Source: an uncultured Prevotella sp. (GTDB taxonomy: Bacteria > Bacteroidota > Bacteroidia > Bacteroidales > Bacteroidaceae). From it: DNA of 64,000 nt. Made by a program: the position numbers and the translations under genes. The DNA is taken from the NCBI GenBank assembly GCA_934204655.1, contig CAKPZJ010000007.1, forward strand, positions 34,417-98,416. Reading direction: 5' to 3'. The notes beneath the pieces were generated by a model. That model was not told where the DNA came from. It did not search any database and saw nothing but the letters and a program-made list of their open reading frames with translations. This document shows positions 62,599 to 64,000 of this stretch, in pieces; within the stretch, counting starts at the first letter, position 1, and each line of letters begins with the position of its first letter.

Positions 62599-63534
62599 AT
62601 GACCCATACCGGACATACCCACAGCACGGCCGCTATCATCAAGACTTACGGGCGGTACCTCAAGTTAGAGAAGAACTACTCGCCCAACACCGTGGCGGCC
62701 TACCTTACCGACGTGGCCCACCTCATCAGCTTCTGCGCGGAGCAGGGGGTGGAGCCCTTAGAGGTCAGACTGCCCCAGCTGGAGCAGTTTGCCGCCACCC
62801 TGCACGACCTGGGCATAGGGGCGGCCTCTCAGGCGCGCATACTCAGCGGTGTGCGCTCATTTTACCGTTACTTAGTGCTCGACGGGTATGTCGACGACGA
62901 CCCCACCGAGCTGCTCGAGTCGCCCCAGCTGGGCGAGCGGCTGCCTGAAGTGCTCACCACCGACGAGGTAGACCGCATGGAGGCGGCCATAGACCTGAGC
63001 CGGGCCGAGGGCCAGCGCAACAGGGCCATCATAGAGGTGCTCTTCGCCTGCGGGCTGCGTGTGAGCGAGCTGGTCAACCTGCGCCTGTCGTCCATCTACC
63101 GCGAGGGTCACTTCGTGCGCATCCTCGGCAAGGGCAGCAAGGAGCGGCTGGTGCCCATCTCTGACAGTGCCCTGCACGAACTGGACCTGTGGTATGCCGA
63201 CCGCTGCCATATCGACGTCAAACCGGGCGAGGAGGACTATGTCTTCATCAGCCGCCGCGGCCGCCGCCTCACCCGCATGATGGTCTTCTACATCGTGAAG
63301 CGCTTCGCAGCCCTCGCCGGCATCCGCAAGCCCATATCGCCCCACACCCTGCGTCACAGCTTTGCCACAGCCCTGCTCCAGGGCGGTGCCGACCTGCGCG
63401 CCATCCAGGCCATGCTGGGCCACGAGAGCATAGGCACCACTGAGATATACATGCACATAGACACCACCACCCTGCGCGACCAGATACTCAACCACCACCC
63501 CCGCAACATGAACAGGGACAAGGGGGAAGTGTAA
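62599..63534 (+). CDS. xerD: Tyrosine recombinase XerD-like
   Basis: 311 residues. The SAM-like N-terminal domain ends near residue 105. The catalytic residues are R154 (CGLRVSEL), K178 (GKGSKE), H249/R252 (PHTLRHSF), H275 (LGHES) and Y284 (TTEIYMH), giving a complete set. It resolves chromosome dimers at dif in most bacteria. The adjacent aroQ gene is divergent and nothing suggests a mobile element. The last residues (DKGEV) are encoded by a piece of the composite repeat (63514-63530), as in the WYL gene. Confidence 0.93.
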   Translation: MTHTGHTHSTAAIIKTYGRYLKLEKNYSPNTVAAYLTDVAHLISFCAEQGVEPLEVRLPQLEQFAATLHDLGIGAASQARILSGVRSFYRYLVLDGYVDDDPTELLESPQLGERLPEVLTTDEVDRMEAAIDLSRAEGQRNRAIIEVLFACGLRVSELVNLRLSSIYREGHFVRILGKGSKERLVPISDSALHELDLWYADRCHIDVKPGEEDYVFISRRGRRLTRMMVFYIVKRFAALAGIRKPISPHTLRHSFATALLQGGADLRAIQAMLGHESIGTTEIYMHIDTTTLRDQILNHHPRNMNRDKGEV

Positions 63535-63562
63535 AAAGGTAAAGGGTAAAGGAGTAAAAAGC
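63529..63562 (+). repeat. A/G-rich tract, copy D
   Basis: It reads GTGTAAAAAGGTAAAGGGTA then AAGGAGTAAAAAGCG and begins at the xerD stop. It belongs to the same class as 2627-2664, 31661-31700 and 44571-44610. Confidence 0.65.
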
Positions 63563-63618
63563 GTTCGCTGCACGCTGACGATGATTTTCTGCACGCCAAT
63601 GGCAGTCGCAGAAAACGT

Positions 63619-63697
63619 AGAGACCGACCTTTGCGATGCTGGGAGCCGTCTTTGGCGCGTTGGGAGCCGTCATTAGAAGCGTAAAGGTCGGTCTTTT
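63619..63697 (-). repeat. 78-bp inverted-terminus repeat, copy D
   Basis: Reverse orientation. On the minus strand: AGACCGACCTTTACGCTTC, two direct copies of GACGGCTCCCA, and a right terminus CGCAAAGGTCGGTCT. It is the most complete copy, with near-perfect inverted termini. On the plus strand it ends with a T-run (GTCTTTTTAAAA), so it may also act as a terminator for xerD. Confidence 0.85.
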
Positions 63698-63727
63698 TAA
63701 AAATAAAGGACAAAAACTTGCAGCGTA

Positions 63728-63978
63728 TCAGATATTTTCATACTTTTGCAAGTGATACCGGCCCCTCTGCCGGATGCGTCCATGCTGGCCATGGGTGCGG
63801 GCGTGGGGGCAGCAGGTATCGCGACATGATATAAAAAGGCGTTTACCAGACGCTTTGTTCTTGACGGATTGAAACTTCGCAACTTCCAATGCATTGTCAT
63901 GAGCATCGCAACTTGTAGATGTCCGGATCAAATAATATTGTTGTGTTTTTAACAATCCAATATTATTTTTTATCTTTG
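63728..63978 (+). ncRNA. Putative structured leader (copy 2) at the window end
   Basis: TTG (63731-63733), 20 nt, then TACTTTTG (63741-63748) forms a promoter. A hairpin CCGGC/GCCGG (63758-63773) follows, then the box AAGGCGTT-tacc-AGACGCTTTG-TTCTTGA (63836-63874), matching 55725-55763. A long AT hairpin AATAATATTG/CAATATTATT followed by T (63931-63970) lies just before an ATG at 63983. The order promoter, box, terminator, gene is the same as at 55.6 kb. Confidence 0.6.
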
Positions 63979-63982
63979 CGTC

Positions 63983-64000
63983 ATGAATAGAACTCAGCCC
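63983..64000 (+). CDS. Start of a gene cut by the window edge
   Basis: Only the six codons MNRTQP are visible, directly after the AT hairpin of the copy 2 leader. An UpxY/NusG-like antiterminator or another surface-polysaccharide gene would suit this setting, but nothing in the visible residues shows it. Confidence 0.3.

Noticed and set aside
62599..63534. xerD-type gene as an integrase of a mobile element
   Set aside because: The length and full catalytic set match chromosomal XerC/XerD. Housekeeping neighbours (aroQ) and the absence of att-like repeats or cargo genes argue against an element.

Overview
The window comes from a member of Bacteroidales, most likely a Prevotella-like lineage. 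The evidence is the gene content: SufBCDS without SufE, BamA plus tandem OmpH/Skp chaperones, SpoIIM/MoxR/DUF58 envelope operon, GH92 mannosidase, M6 protease and GLUG-repeat surface protein with type 9-secretion-like C-termini, and DUF6242, DUF6089 and DUF6922 proteins. It also fits the promoters, which carry the Bacteroidetes -7 box TAnnTTTG, and the A-rich leaders without Shine-Dalgarno sites. No tRNA, rRNA, CRISPR array or transposase was recognised.

Layout. 1-14.8 kb is almost all minus strand: a secreted M16 peptidase (cut by the window edge), a seven-gene SpoIIM/membrane/DUF4129/DUF4350/MoxR/DUF58/RDD operon, a serine beta-lactamase-fold protein, and a TPR histidine kinase/LuxR response regulator pair plus an orphan LuxR HTH protein. 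15.1-31.4 kb is plus strand: a small membrane protein, rimP-nusA-infB, and the suf operon (sufB, [restriction-modification cassette], outer membrane protein, sufC, sufD, sufS), then a GH92 enzyme and rnhB. 31.8-40.5 kb (minus) holds a 2075-residue GLUG-repeat surface protein and an M6 metalloprotease. 40.8-55.0 kb has an FGE-like protein, a MetE-like enzyme divergent from an Lrp regulator, a WYL regulator, a lipoprotein, and the envelope-biogenesis run DUF6089-uppS-bamA-ompH x3-murI-rbfA-lolE-like permease. 55.0-58.7 kb is an AT-richer island with a DUF6922 protein, a long structured leader, a GT-C membrane protein and a UbiA-type prenyltransferase. 58.8-63.5 kb carries DUF3137-like/lemA, an O-methyltransferase/aroQ pair and a xerD-type recombinase. 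The window closes on a second copy of the structured leader and the first codons of another gene.

Most interesting signals. (1) A two-gene restriction-modification cassette sits directly behind sufB between perfect 60-bp direct copies of the sufB 3' end, so SufB stays intact and the methyltransferase ends in the SufB tail. (2) A composite intergenic repeat occurs four times. It combines a GC-rich stem-loop, an A/G tract and a roughly 78-bp element with inverted termini and two internal direct repeats. Two genes (WYL regulator, xerD) appear to take their C-terminal codons from it. (3) Two long leaders (55.6 and 63.7 kb) share a conserved hairpin box, each between a TAnnTTTG promoter and an intrinsic terminator, ahead of probable surface-polysaccharide genes. 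(4) A roughly 380-bp nested inverted repeat lies at 44.8-45.2 kb.
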